IMG/VR virus record: IMGVR_UViG_3300017989_000502
Coordinates: 1-21,144 of that record
Strand: one strand, 5' to 3'
Length of the DNA: 21,144 nt
Source of the DNA: a virus
Shown: one piece after another, positions 12,449-21,144 of the stretch
Layout of the letters: each line of letters opens with the position of its first letter
How positions within the stretch are numbered: the stretch's first letter is position 1
Program-made: the position numbers and the translations under genes
Notes under the pieces: generated by a model
Seen by the model: the letters and a program-made list of their open reading frames with translations, nothing else
Database searches by the model: none
What the model was told of the DNA's origin: nothing

Positions 12449-14287
12449 ATGGCCGATGAACGAATAATGATGCAGATGGTGATCAGCCTGGTCGATAATG
12501 CCGCGGCCGGGATGGAAGCCATAGCAGACGGTATGGTCAAGATTGGCGACGCCGCTACGGGGGCGGGTGACGAGGGTGGTATATCGTTCACCGAACTGAA
12601 ATCTAAAATTGACCTTGTTCTTGGGGCCGTGAATGCCGTTTCTCGCGCAGTTCAAGAGGGGCTGGAATTCGCGGAAATGGGGGCGCAAGTCGCCCAGTTG
12701 GAGGAATCGTTTAATCGGGTGAATCGCCAAATGGGGATGACGCCCGAATATATGCGCCAAATCGACGATGCGACCGGGGGGACAATTCCAAAACTCCAGC
12801 AATATGCTGGGCTGAACACATTGATCGCGGGGACAACGGACGAATTCGGCGGGGCGCTGGCTGGCGCTTACCCACAATTGATCGAATACGCCCGGGCGGC
12901 CGCCAAGTTGAACCCAACGCTGGGCGATACGTCCTTCATGTTGGAGAGCATTTCGACTGGTCTAAAACGCGGCTCGCCAATGATTTTGGACAATCTCGGT
13001 TTGGTTGTCAAAGTCGGGGACGCCAATGAGCAATATGCTCAAAGCATCGGCAAAGCGGTTGAAGAACTGACGGCCGAAGAGAAACAATTGGCCCTTCTTA
13101 ATGCGACCATGACGGCCGGCGAGCGGCTAGTTGAACAGGTCGGCGGAACGGTGGACAGCACAACGGATGCATTCGACCGAATGCGAGCGAGCACGGCGGA
13201 CCTAAAAGCTGAATTGGCGAAACTGGCAAAAGAAGAAGGGATCGGCATCGCGGGACTAATTTCCCGAAATGCCGAATACCGGACGGCGCAATTAATCCTT
13301 CGTGATTTGAAGCGCGAATTGCGCGATTATAACGGGGCTGTTGTTGAAGAGGCTGAAGCCGCCATTGACGCGCAACTAGCCGAGAGCGGTTTGATCGGGA
13401 CCCGCGAGGAAGTTGGGGAAGAACTCCGGGTGATGACGGAACAAATCGACAATCTCCTAGCCGCCCGTCGTGCCATTCAGGACGCCATGGAGGACGAAGC
13501 CGCGTCCTGGCGCAGGCTGGGTGCCGCCCAAGACGTTCAAGCTGAAAGCGCGGAGAACGCGGCGCGGGCCGCGCGGGAAAATGTCGAACACGCTGAATCA
13601 ATGGACCGTGTGCTCGATCAGAATGTCCAATCGATCCAGGCATACGATCACATGTTGGAACGCAAAATCGAGGCGGAGAATGCCGCGATCGTCACGGTCC
13701 AGGATTTGACCAGAGCGCAAGAAGAACTGAAAGCCAAACAAGAACTGGCGGCCGGTGTTTGGGGGACGGCAGAGACGGCCGTCCGTAATTCAAACATGGC
13801 GCTCCGGGACCAGGAAGCGCTTATCCAGTCGATCAAGTTGCAGTCCGGCGATTTGACCGAAACCGAACTTCAGCAACAACGGGCGATCGAATTGCTCACC
13901 CAACGCCGCGAGGCGGGGTCGCTCACCAATGGGGAATACATCCAACAACTGGCTGATATAATTGAGGGCAACGTTGAATATGCGGATATAATAGAATCGA
14001 GCGCGATCCCGGCATCAGAGGAATTCAATCGGCAGATGGAATTGGGACACGAGAAAGCCGGTGATTTCCAGGCAACGCTGGAGAACATGCCCGAGGACTT
14101 TGTGATTCACCTTGACACGTCATCCGTTGACGAGGCGATCAACCGGGCGGGGATTTTGCGGCAAATCCTCGAGGAAATTGGTAACATGGTTCTAACGCCA
14201 GAGGTCCAGGCGGATTTCAGCGGCGAGAGCCTAAAAGACGAAATGGACGATTTGCGGGACACAACGCGATCTCAGGGAATTCAGTAA
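12449..14287 (+). CDS. Tape measure protein
   Basis: The tail length ruler, inside the tube. Its 612 residues are almost wholly helical and polar, rich in Ala, Glu, Arg and Gln. The segment RGSPMILDNLGLVVKVG (near residues 174-190) followed by NEQYAQSIGKAVEELTAEEK and LVEQVGGTVDSTTDAFDRM is the recognisable core of tape measure proteins. No hydrophobic membrane segment or lysozyme/peptidase domain is seen, which is simpler than many. At about 1.5 angstrom per residue the tail would be about 90 nm. The start follows GGGTG closely. The usual frameshifting tail assembly chaperone gene expected just upstream is absent. Confidence 0.85.
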   Translation: MADERIMMQMVISLVDNAAAGMEAIADGMVKIGDAATGAGDEGGISFTELKSKIDLVLGAVNAVSRAVQEGLEFAEMGAQVAQLEESFNRVNRQMGMTPEYMRQIDDATGGTIPKLQQYAGLNTLIAGTTDEFGGALAGAYPQLIEYARAAAKLNPTLGDTSFMLESISTGLKRGSPMILDNLGLVVKVGDANEQYAQSIGKAVEELTAEEKQLALLNATMTAGERLVEQVGGTVDSTTDAFDRMRASTADLKAELAKLAKEEGIGIAGLISRNAEYRTAQLILRDLKRELRDYNGAVVEEAEAAIDAQLAESGLIGTREEVGEELRVMTEQIDNLLAARRAIQDAMEDEAASWRRLGAAQDVQAESAENAARAARENVEHAESMDRVLDQNVQSIQAYDHMLERKIEAENAAIVTVQDLTRAQEELKAKQELAAGVWGTAETAVRNSNMALRDQEALIQSIKLQSGDLTETELQQQRAIELLTQRREAGSLTNGEYIQQLADIIEGNVEYADIIESSAIPASEEFNRQMELGHEKAGDFQATLENMPEDFVIHLDTSSVDEAINRAGILRQILEEIGNMVLTPEVQADFSGESLKDEMDDLRDTTRSQGIQ

Positions 14288-15057
14288 TGTACAAACTGTA
14301 CCAATTCAACAGCGTGGATTTGCCCGATTCAATCTCAATGCACGAACTCGGCCCTGGCCGGTTCTCGTCTCGGGCGCTGAACTTGCCCGGGGGCGGGCTG
14401 TTTGACCCGGACGGAGCCGAAACCGTCATACCGGGGCTCCGCCAGATTCGTTGTGACGGCCGGATTGGCAAAACCGGAACCGAGGCACAATTCGAGACGG
14501 CGCTTGACAACCTGATGGCGCTTGACGGGGTGCGGGCACAATTGACCCGCCAGAAATCTAGTGATTCAAGTTACCAGTGGATATATGCCCGGTGCGTTGG
14601 TGTTTGGGCTCCGCGGTCTGGCAAAAATCACGTTGACGTGAGCATGATGTTTGAATTGCTTCAGCCGAGTTGGTCCAGCAGTACACAAGTCTCGGACGTT
14701 ACGCTCAAAACCGGCCCAACGTCGCTCACAAATTCGGGCAATGTGAACCAGCGAGATATCCAATTCACAATTGGCGCGGATTCGACTGATATAACCGCAA
14801 TCTCCATAGCCAACACAACCACGGGCCATACCTTAGAATGGGCGGGGACCCTGACGGCGGGTAATTCTTTGGTGATCGATTGCGGGGCGCTTTCTGTTCT
14901 CAATAACGGGTCCGGGGATTATGCCAGTCTAACCCCGCCAAGTGATAAAGACGAATGGATGATGCTTGAACCAGGAACGAATTCGTTCACCGTGACGATC
15001 ACCGGGGGGTCGGCGTCCAGCACATTCGTTACCCGGTATTATCATCCCTACGCATAG
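14287..15057 (+). CDS. Distal tail protein (Dit)-like
   Basis: A 256-residue protein whose ATG shares one base with the tape measure stop. The N-terminal half includes ETVIPGLRQIRCDGRIGKTG and NLMALDGVRAQL, then IYARCVGV and VDVSMMFELLQPSW. This resembles the ring-forming N-terminal domain of Dit proteins, which make the hub joining tube to tip. The second half (SLTNSGNVNQRDIQFTIG..., ITAISIANTTTG, GNSLVIDCG) is the galectin-like C-terminal domain seen in many Dit proteins. Position between the tape measure and the hub/fibre gene is exactly that of Dit. Confidence 0.75.
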   Translation: MYKLYQFNSVDLPDSISMHELGPGRFSSRALNLPGGGLFDPDGAETVIPGLRQIRCDGRIGKTGTEAQFETALDNLMALDGVRAQLTRQKSSDSSYQWIYARCVGVWAPRSGKNHVDVSMMFELLQPSWSSSTQVSDVTLKTGPTSLTNSGNVNQRDIQFTIGADSTDITAISIANTTTGHTLEWAGTLTAGNSLVIDCGALSVLNNGSGDYASLTPPSDKDEWMMLEPGTNSFTVTITGGSASSTFVTRYYHPYA

Positions 15058-15064
15058 GTGACTT

Positions 15065-18000
15065 ATGCAACCGAGAATCGACATTGACGACGGCGGGACC
15101 ATCCAGGGTTATGGTCCGATCGCGTCTGTTACAAAATGGAAGAGCAAACTAAAACTCGACCGTTCCGGGGACTTTAGCTTTTCCATGCCGTCCAGTGATC
15201 CCATGGCCGACGAGATAGCGGCCAAACGCGGGGCGACGTGCAACGTCATGATCGGGGATTCGATCGGCGAGGTTGGTGCTGGGATAATTGACAAGGTTCT
15301 TACGCGTCATTCCTCAACCGGCGCAATTCTCCGGGTCAGCGGCCATGATATGCTTTACGAATTGGCGAGCCGTCAGGTTGGTGACCTGGAATTGTACGAT
15401 TGGCAGACCGTGACCCCGGCAAATTTCCAACACGTCGAAACATCCGGGTCAACAGAGCTCACAAACGCGATCGACGGCGATACGGGAACATTTGTCTCTG
15501 TGACTCTGGAAGCAGGCGAGTTTTTGTATTGGGGTAACCCGTCACGGTTCCAAGACATATACCTCGATCTTGGTCCGCAATTCAACGCCCAAGCCGTAAC
15601 CGTTCACATTCAATATTTTGATGGGTCAGGGTGGATCGACATATCCCATACAGACGGGACCGAATCGGGCGGTGACACATTGGCCCAAGATGGGACTATC
15701 TCCTTCACGATCCCGGCCGGTTGGCAACAACCAATGGAACACGAGGGCGTAACGCAATATTGGCTCCGAATGTATTGCAGCGCAACGATCGATACCGTGG
15801 ATTTCCGAGAATGCACGATCGAGGAAGTTGGCCCAACCGCAACCGCGCTCTCGGAGATTATGGCGTATGCGCCAAGCGGCTGGTCGCTGGACACGGTGAC
15901 CGGACACGCCGAGGCGGGGTCCAGCGTTTATTTGTCGTTCAACGGTGAAACGGTCCTGGCCGCCCTTTGCCGGTTGGCGGAACAGACCGGAGAGCATTTC
16001 CGCCTCGGCGACGGGCGCGAAGTCGTGTGGTTGCAAGACGACCAGGCGGATAGCGGCATCCGTCTCGTTGGTGGACATGCGGCCGATCCGGTTTCGGTGG
16101 CCGACAATGACGACGTAGCCATAATTACCCAGCTTGAGAAAAGCGAGGAAAGTTACGAGCGATTCTCGCGGATTTACCCATATGGGGCCGGGTTCGGACC
16201 TGCCCGCGTGACGCTGGCCAGTACAACGCAATCAGCACCGGCCGGTTACACTTTGGACGTGTCGAACAATTACCTAAAACACGACGCTACAGAATCTGCA
16301 ATTGGCCGATATGAGAAGGCGGTCCAGTTTAAGGACGTGGTACCGCTGGACGTGGACACGTCGCACGACGAGCAAGCCGCGGACGCGCTCTTTGATGCCG
16401 CTTATGAATGGCTCGCGCGGCACAAAGACAACAATGAGGCATATGATATCAAAGTGACCGGACTCGCAACGGCGCTCAACCCCGGCGACACGGTGCGCGT
16501 TGTGTATAAGCGTGTCATTGACGGATACACAGAAATAGACATAGATGACGACCTGGTGATCCTCGAAGTCACCAACGAAATAACGGCCGCTGGTGCTCAG
16601 ACGGTTGGCGTCAAATGCTCAACCATTGACATTTGGCCGGACTCGGGAACCGAATTTCTCTCTGGGCACGTCCGCTCGATGACGACCATGAGTAGTCATT
16701 CTCAGCCGGTCGCCTCTACGGTCATTGTGACAACCGTTGAGAATTCCGACCTTTACGTGCCAAAGGCGGGCGGGGTAATGACCGGGGCGCTCCAATTCAC
16801 CAGCGGGGGCGTCATCACGGCCGAGATTGCCGCGGACGGTGATGCGTATGTACAGAATTTCGAGGTTCAGGGGACAATGACGGCCGCGCTCGATATGGGC
16901 GGATTTGCAATTACCAATGTTGGGAACGTTGACGGCGTGGATATTTCCGCGCTTAAAACGGACGTTGATGGGTTCCCGGACGAGCTGAAAAACCTAACGA
17001 CCGCCGAAATCCAACAACTGGAAAACATCGGAGCGGTCACAATAAGCGCCGCCCAATGGGGTTATGTGGGGTCCATGGATCAGGGGGTTGACACGGGGGA
17101 TTCTGTGCAGTTCGCCGGTTTGACCGTCGAGGCATCTACACCAACCATAACCGTCACAACGACCAGGGCCAGCGGTGGGGTTGCGTTTAACTTTTTTGAC
17201 CTCAATATTGACAATGCGGGCGGTTCTGCTGACTGGGCAAATTTCGGGGTTTATGGATCGGCAGATACCAACATTATGAATTATGTCTTTTTGGGGGATG
17301 CGTACAACGATGCATGGCAAACCTGGAGCGATTCTGAAGTAGCGGTCAACCAACATGGATCGGACATTGATTTTCGGGTTGAATCTGACACGTTGACCCA
17401 TGCTCTTTTTGTGCGCGGTTCTGACGGGAATGTTGGGATCGGTCACAGTTCACCATCTTACGGTTTGGATGTCTACCAAAAATCATTGGGGGTTCATGGT
17501 ACAGCGGCAAACTGGAGTATCTCGTCAACTGGGGTCACGATGAGTTTCACACGACCGAGCGCTAACTATATCATGGCGACCCAATCTGGCGGGTATTTTG
17601 CGTTTTGCACCAATGCGGCCGCGTCCGGGCTGGCACCGTCAACGCTTGCCATGTTGGCAAGCTATGATGTTGTGGTGCCAAACGGCGGTATCTCGATCGG
17701 CAAAACGACCGCCCCGAGTTACGCGCTGGACGTTGTGGGCGGAGCGACATTCTCAGACGACGTGGACCCGACAGACACCTATACGGTCAACCTTGGGTCA
17801 ATAACCAAGAAATATCTGACGCTCCACGCGGCCGAACTTTGGGTATCAAATCTCGTTGCCCAGGATGTGATGGCGACGATCGGCGGGCGGATCTTGGTCG
17901 GGCCAACGACATACCTTACCAGCGCAATAACCAGCACGACCGCCACTACCATATACGTTGAGCACAATGACCTAGCCGCCAATGACTACGTAATTTTGGA

Positions 18001-19384
18001 AACGTCTGGCAAGTATGAACAAATGCTCGTCACGGCCGGACCATCGGGAACCGGCCCTTATTCCTACACCGTGACCCGGAACGTTGACGGGTCCGGTGGC
18101 AATACCTGGAACGAGGGTGACGCCGTTTTCTCAATGGGCGCGGTAGGCGAGGGCTGGATTGACCTGTACTCGGTGCGCGGCGTTGACTCGGGCGGGTACG
18201 GGCCAACCATTGTTGGCAACGTGACCGCTACTGGTGGGTCATGGGTCGAACATTGGGCAATAGGCAATCTCAACGGGATTTATGGGTATTCCACAGATAC
18301 CTATGGGGTCGGGTTGGGCAAATATGAGACGAGCCATCTGACCATTGACCCAACGGACGGCCTGCAATTTTACGCCGGCTCCGCTGTCGTTGGGTCATGG
18401 GACCCCGGCGGTGATGTCATAATTGGCGAGGTTGCGACAAACAAAGCCAACCTGTTCTGGGATGAATCGGCCGGCCGTCTCAATTTCCGGGGCGGGACTG
18501 ACGGCGAAGAGGTCGAGGTCTACATTGACACGGATGGGAGTATAACGGCCGGGGGTGGGGATGTAATCATCAATTCAGATGGATTATCAACTGAGATAGG
18601 TACAACCGTCTCGCAAAGTTCGGCTTTGTATTTTACCAGTTCTAGTGTCATGCAAGCCAATGTCGGCGCGTCTTTATCCAGCGGGACAACTACATTACAA
18701 CTCTATTCTGCAACGAATCCGGGCGGAAATCCGGTGTATATGTGGTTGCAGTCCAGCTCGTCTCTTTCGAGAATAACGCTTTACGCTACCGAAATCACAA
18801 CTCCGGGCCATCTGAACGTAACCGATTACATAACCGCTTCCGGTGGAATTTGGATAGGTCAAGATGCGGACCCAGGCACCGACAATCTGATAGTTGACGG
18901 CGCTACCAGGATCGGCACGGGGCTCTATGTCGGCTCGACCGGCACTGCACCAGACGCCGATGATATTCATTTTGACGGCAATCTGAAATCAGTCAAAAGT
19001 TCTACTACCTATGACGTTTATGCATTCCACCCGCTGTCGGCACCATTGACAAATACCAGCTTTGACGGTGATTCATTCTCGGATGTGGGAACTGCAACCA
19101 AAATTGAAAACACGTCCTGGAGTAGCGCAATTCCGGCCGATGCAAAGGCGCTCTTGATTCAAATTATCGCCGCTGATAGCGGAGCCGGTGACAATTGGTT
19201 TGCTATTGGGCCAACCAGCACTTATTGGTACGCAATGAGCGCCAGACCGGTGCATGGGAGCGATTACCCGAACGAGAACACCGGCCCAGTTCCATGCACC
19301 GATGGTGACATATATTACCGGGTCGAGGCGAGCGGCACGAGCACTATGGACGTATGGCTCCGGTGTTGGGGTTATTGGATTTAG
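15065..19384 (+). CDS. Tail hub (Tal-like) fused to a long tail fibre
   Basis: The 1439-residue protein probably forms the tail tip and receptor-binding fibre. Residues 1-115 and about 260-540 look like a Tal/gp27-type hub (KWKSKLKLDRSGDFSFSMPS; TVLAALCRLAEQTGEHFRLG; LNPGDTVRVVYKR). They are split at about 117-257 by a beta-sandwich that looks carbohydrate-binding (DIYLDLG, YFDGSGWIDIS, TISFTIPAGWQQP, TQYWLRMY). The fibre part has a stalk (GGVMTGALQF) and two copies of a fibre motif, NVGIGHSSPSYGLDV (about 789-803) and GISIGKTTAPSYALDV (about 875-890). The tip ends FAIGPTSTYWYA...GDIYYRVEASGTSTMDVWLR...WGYWI. AGGTGA is close to the ATG. No peptidase motif is seen. Confidence 0.8.
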   Translation: MQPRIDIDDGGTIQGYGPIASVTKWKSKLKLDRSGDFSFSMPSSDPMADEIAAKRGATCNVMIGDSIGEVGAGIIDKVLTRHSSTGAILRVSGHDMLYELASRQVGDLELYDWQTVTPANFQHVETSGSTELTNAIDGDTGTFVSVTLEAGEFLYWGNPSRFQDIYLDLGPQFNAQAVTVHIQYFDGSGWIDISHTDGTESGGDTLAQDGTISFTIPAGWQQPMEHEGVTQYWLRMYCSATIDTVDFRECTIEEVGPTATALSEIMAYAPSGWSLDTVTGHAEAGSSVYLSFNGETVLAALCRLAEQTGEHFRLGDGREVVWLQDDQADSGIRLVGGHAADPVSVADNDDVAIITQLEKSEESYERFSRIYPYGAGFGPARVTLASTTQSAPAGYTLDVSNNYLKHDATESAIGRYEKAVQFKDVVPLDVDTSHDEQAADALFDAAYEWLARHKDNNEAYDIKVTGLATALNPGDTVRVVYKRVIDGYTEIDIDDDLVILEVTNEITAAGAQTVGVKCSTIDIWPDSGTEFLSGHVRSMTTMSSHSQPVASTVIVTTVENSDLYVPKAGGVMTGALQFTSGGVITAEIAADGDAYVQNFEVQGTMTAALDMGGFAITNVGNVDGVDISALKTDVDGFPDELKNLTTAEIQQLENIGAVTISAAQWGYVGSMDQGVDTGDSVQFAGLTVEASTPTITVTTTRASGGVAFNFFDLNIDNAGGSADWANFGVYGSADTNIMNYVFLGDAYNDAWQTWSDSEVAVNQHGSDIDFRVESDTLTHALFVRGSDGNVGIGHSSPSYGLDVYQKSLGVHGTAANWSISSTGVTMSFTRPSANYIMATQSGGYFAFCTNAAASGLAPSTLAMLASYDVVVPNGGISIGKTTAPSYALDVVGGATFSDDVDPTDTYTVNLGSITKKYLTLHAAELWVSNLVAQDVMATIGGRILVGPTTYLTSAITSTTATTIYVEHNDLAANDYVILETSGKYEQMLVTAGPSGTGPYSYTVTRNVDGSGGNTWNEGDAVFSMGAVGEGWIDLYSVRGVDSGGYGPTIVGNVTATGGSWVEHWAIGNLNGIYGYSTDTYGVGLGKYETSHLTIDPTDGLQFYAGSAVVGSWDPGGDVIIGEVATNKANLFWDESAGRLNFRGGTDGEEVEVYIDTDGSITAGGGDVIINSDGLSTEIGTTVSQSSALYFTSSSVMQANVGASLSSGTTTLQLYSATNPGGNPVYMWLQSSSSLSRITLYATEITTPGHLNVTDYITASGGIWIGQDADPGTDNLIVDGATRIGTGLYVGSTGTAPDADDIHFDGNLKSVKSSTTYDVYAFHPLSAPLTNTSFDGDSFSDVGTATKIENTSWSSAIPADAKALLIQIIAADSGAGDNWFAIGPTSTYWYAMSARPVHGSDYPNENTGPVPCTDGDIYYRVEASGTSTMDVWLRCWGYWI

Positions 19385-19399
19385 AAAAGGAGATTTGGA

Positions 19400-19774
19400 A
19401 TGGCAAAGAAACAGAGCAAAACGATCGAGTTGACGACGTGGCAAGCGGTCACCGTCCGGGATATTGTCGGGTCCCAACAGGGCGATTTCAAACGGGCGCA
19501 CCGCGCCCTGGCGGTTCTGACCGCGCTCGAATTTGACGACGGTTACGCGGCCGAAATCGACTACCACGAGACTCGATTACCAAACGGAACGTCACAAGTT
19601 CGCTGGAACATGGAGAAGGAGATCCCGTTCAAGATGACGATCAAAAACGGCCGGGTGTTCGAATTCCTGCAGAACGAACTAAAGGCATTCACAAAATGGC
19701 CGATGATCCAAGCCGCCGAAATTGTGGATTTGTTCGACAAGTTTGAAATCGAGTTTGAGGACGATGGCGACTAG
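19400..19774 (+). CDS. Hypothetical protein after the tail fibre
   Basis: No family recognised. The 124-residue protein has AAAGGAGA at 19385-19392, eight bases from ATG 19400, a strong start. It begins with a Lys-rich MAKKQSKTIELTTWQAVTVRDI, has a helical DFKRAHRALAVLTAL, a strand-like YAAEIDYHETRLPNG and VRWNMEKEIPFKMTIKN, then a helical end rich in Asp/Glu (VDLFDKFEIEFEDDGD). No cysteine, signal peptide or membrane helix. It could be a tail tip accessory, a fibre chaperone or a regulator; order after the fibre gene mildly favours a chaperone-like role, but this is a guess. Confidence 0.6.
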   Translation: MAKKQSKTIELTTWQAVTVRDIVGSQQGDFKRAHRALAVLTALEFDDGYAAEIDYHETRLPNGTSQVRWNMEKEIPFKMTIKNGRVFEFLQNELKAFTKWPMIQAAEIVDLFDKFEIEFEDDGD

Positions 19775-20429
19775 GCTATATCTACAATCCGGCGAAACGC
19801 CGCCCATAACCCCGGCGTATGGCTCCAACTGGGATAACACGACCACGGCGATCCGGTCAACCGCCGACACAACAAAGCAGAGCACGACCATGACCACAAT
19901 CTCAAAGGACGGGGACGGGGATGCGGCCGACACGGACCATTTATATTTGCAATTCACCGGCCCAGCGTTGGCCGCCCAAACATTGGCGGCCCAATCGGTC
20001 AAATTGCAAATGCGGCTGATGGAAGAAAACGCCCGCGCAAATCAGTACATGGCGCTTGAGGTTCGGGTCCACCAATCGGACGGGTCATTACGTGGGACAT
20101 TGTTCTCACTGACACGGGACACGACCGAATTAGCGACCAGCCTAACCAACCGGGGCATGAGCGGCACAACGTCAGAGTTAGAGGTCTATGACGGGGATTA
20201 CCCGGTAGTAGAGATTGGGACCGGTGGCGATCCCGCCACCGGCGCAGGCGGGAATAGTCATGACGGTGATCTTCGATATGGGGATGCGTCCGCGTCCGAC
20301 CTGCCGGAAAATGACACCAGCACGGACGATTACAACCCGTGGGTAGAATTCGCGGGCGATTGGTCCTGGTATTCGGCCGGGTCATCGAGCGTTCCGGCAA
20401 TGATGCAACATTATAGACAGCAGAGGTAA
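19764..20429 (+). CDS. Virion structural protein, tail tip region
   Basis: The 221-residue product starts ATRLYLQSGETPPITPAYGS, then has LYLQFTGPALAAQTLAAQSV, LRGTLFSLT, LATSLTNRGM, and near the end DLPENDTSTDDYNPWVEFAG. This combination (a 'RLYLPSSGxxPVSPAY' opening and a closing 'NPWVEF') is familiar in virion proteins of uncultured siphophages, where the fold is a beta-sandwich. ATG 19764 overlaps the upstream gene by 11 bases and follows GAGGA at short spacing; a longer form from 19722 is possible but would overlap by 53 bases. No function beyond a structural role can be assigned. Confidence 0.65.
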   Translation: MATRLYLQSGETPPITPAYGSNWDNTTTAIRSTADTTKQSTTMTTISKDGDGDAADTDHLYLQFTGPALAAQTLAAQSVKLQMRLMEENARANQYMALEVRVHQSDGSLRGTLFSLTRDTTELATSLTNRGMSGTTSELEVYDGDYPVVEIGTGGDPATGAGGNSHDGDLRYGDASASDLPENDTSTDDYNPWVEFAGDWSWYSAGSSSVPAMMQHYRQQR

Positions 20430-20431
20430 CG

Positions 20432-21144
20432 ATGCAATATCTAAAACAAAGCACCGCAAAAACGCTCCGTTTTGGTCCATTCCTGGACGACACGGACGGA
20501 AAGACGGCCGAAACAGGGCTGACGATCTCTCAGGCTGACATCCGACTCTCGAAAAACGGCGGGGCATTCGCGCAAAGCAACGACTCCAGCGGGGCAACCC
20601 ATGACGAGAACGGTTGGTATTATTTGCAATTGGACACGACCGACACCAACACGTTAGGACCGCTTACGGTGGCGATCCACGAGAGCGGGGCGCTCCCGGT
20701 ATGGCGGGAGTTTATGATTGTTACATCCAACTGGTATGATACGATGTTTTCCACGGACCAATTGGATGTCAACGTTACAAATATCGAGGGCAGCGATCCA
20801 ACGGACCAAATCAACGCCGCTTGTGATACGGCGCTGGCAGATTATGACGGTCCAACGAACGCGGAAATGGAAGCGCGGACTCTGGCCGCCGCAAGTTACT
20901 TTGACCCCGCGGCCGACACGGTAGCCAACGTGACCACGGTTGGGACCCTGACCGGTCACACGGCCCAAACCGGGGACAACTACGCTCGACTTGGTGCGCC
21001 GGCCGGCGCGAGTGTGTCTGCTGACATCGCGGCCGTAAAAGCAGAAACGGCTGACATTGTGGCTGACACCAACGAACTGCAAGGGGACGACGTGCCCGGA
21101 CTTATTGCGGCGCTTAACGACGTATCGACGGCCGAGGTAAACGC
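20432..21144 (+). CDS. Tail/baseplate-associated protein, 5' part (cut by window end)
   Basis: The frame is open from ATG 20432 to the end of the window, 237 residues so far, with AGAGGT at 20422-20427 ahead of the start. The first 100 residues (LRFGPFLDDTDGKTAETGL, DIRLSKNGGAFAQSND, HDENGWYYLQLDTTDT, LPVWREFMIV) form a beta domain common in phage tail proteins. The rest is a helical/repeat region with NAEMEARTLAAASYFDPAAD, YARLGAPAGASVSADIAAVK and DTNELQGDDVPGLIAALND. These are modules that recur in long tail proteins of uncultured phages. The missing part probably continues with similar repeats. Role: likely a tail fibre or baseplate accessory. Confidence 0.75.
   Translation, partial: MQYLKQSTAKTLRFGPFLDDTDGKTAETGLTISQADIRLSKNGGAFAQSNDSSGATHDENGWYYLQLDTTDTNTLGPLTVAIHESGALPVWREFMIVTSNWYDTMFSTDQLDVNVTNIEGSDPTDQINAACDTALADYDGPTNAEMEARTLAAASYFDPAADTVANVTTVGTLTGHTAQTGDNYARLGAPAGASVSADIAAVKAETADIVADTNELQGDDVPGLIAALNDVSTAEVN

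Noticed and set aside
13098-13643. 181-codon - strand frame within the tape measure gene
   Set aside because: Arg/Pro-rich composition typical of antisense reading of a helical protein; no supporting signal.
15626-16231. 201-codon open frame on the - strand within the tail hub gene
   Set aside because: No family-like motif; it runs opposite a clear structural gene and against the direction of every other gene.
19722-19763. Longer N-terminus for the protein starting at 19764
   Set aside because: It would add 14 residues read from the end of the previous gene in another frame, without a ribosome-binding site; the family-like sequence begins at ATG 19764.
1-21144. CRISPR array, IS element, integrase or attachment site
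   Set aside because: No regularly spaced direct repeats, transposase or recombinase motifs were seen; repeats noticed are short and explained by protein repeats or hairpins.

Overview
The window is a continuous piece of a tailed bacteriophage (Caudoviricetes) genome, from a virus or a prophage. All genes lie on the + strand and are tightly packed, many with 1-4 base stop/start overlaps. The order is that of a late structural operon: packaging, portal, head maturation, capsid, connector, tail, tail tip. There are no rRNA, tRNA, IS, integrase or CRISPR features and no bacterial housekeeping genes, so the host cannot be named. Base composition is moderately GC-rich. No gap without a gene exceeds 300 bases; the largest are 5368-5498, 12370-12448 and 8166-8226, and each holds a hairpin or promoter signal.

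Layout. 1-573: 3' part of a DNA methyltransferase whose 5' part looks frameshifted. 590-2564: small and large terminase. 2564-4706: portal (DUF935/Mu gp29 type) and minor head protein. 4703-5367: three small overlapping genes, one a recognisable phage family and one SH3-like. 5364-5498: a good sigma70-type promoter followed by two hairpins. 5499-7944: Mu-type protease with a nested scaffold start, a decoration-like protein, and a Mu gpT-type major capsid protein. 7944-9667: four accessory genes, including a membrane-anchored stalk-like protein and a protein that looks like a caspase/CHAT-fold peptidase. 9677-11156: head-tail connector, neck and tail terminator proteins. 11156-12369: two related tail-tube-like proteins in tandem. 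12398-12436: a strong terminator-like hairpin. 12449-19384: tape measure, distal tail protein, and a 1439-residue hub-fibre fusion. 19400-21144: three tail-tip or virion-associated genes, the last cut by the window end.

How they work together. The terminase loads DNA through the portal into a shell of gpT-type capsid protein, built on the scaffold and matured by the protease. The connector genes join this to a long non-contractile tail, since no sheath gene is seen. The tape measure is 612 residues, which at about 1.5 angstrom per residue implies a tail near 90 nm. The virus is thus a siphovirus with a Mu-like head module. The least ordinary part is 8166-9278, where a membrane-anchored protein and a caspase-like protein sit inside the capsid-connector block between strong hairpins.
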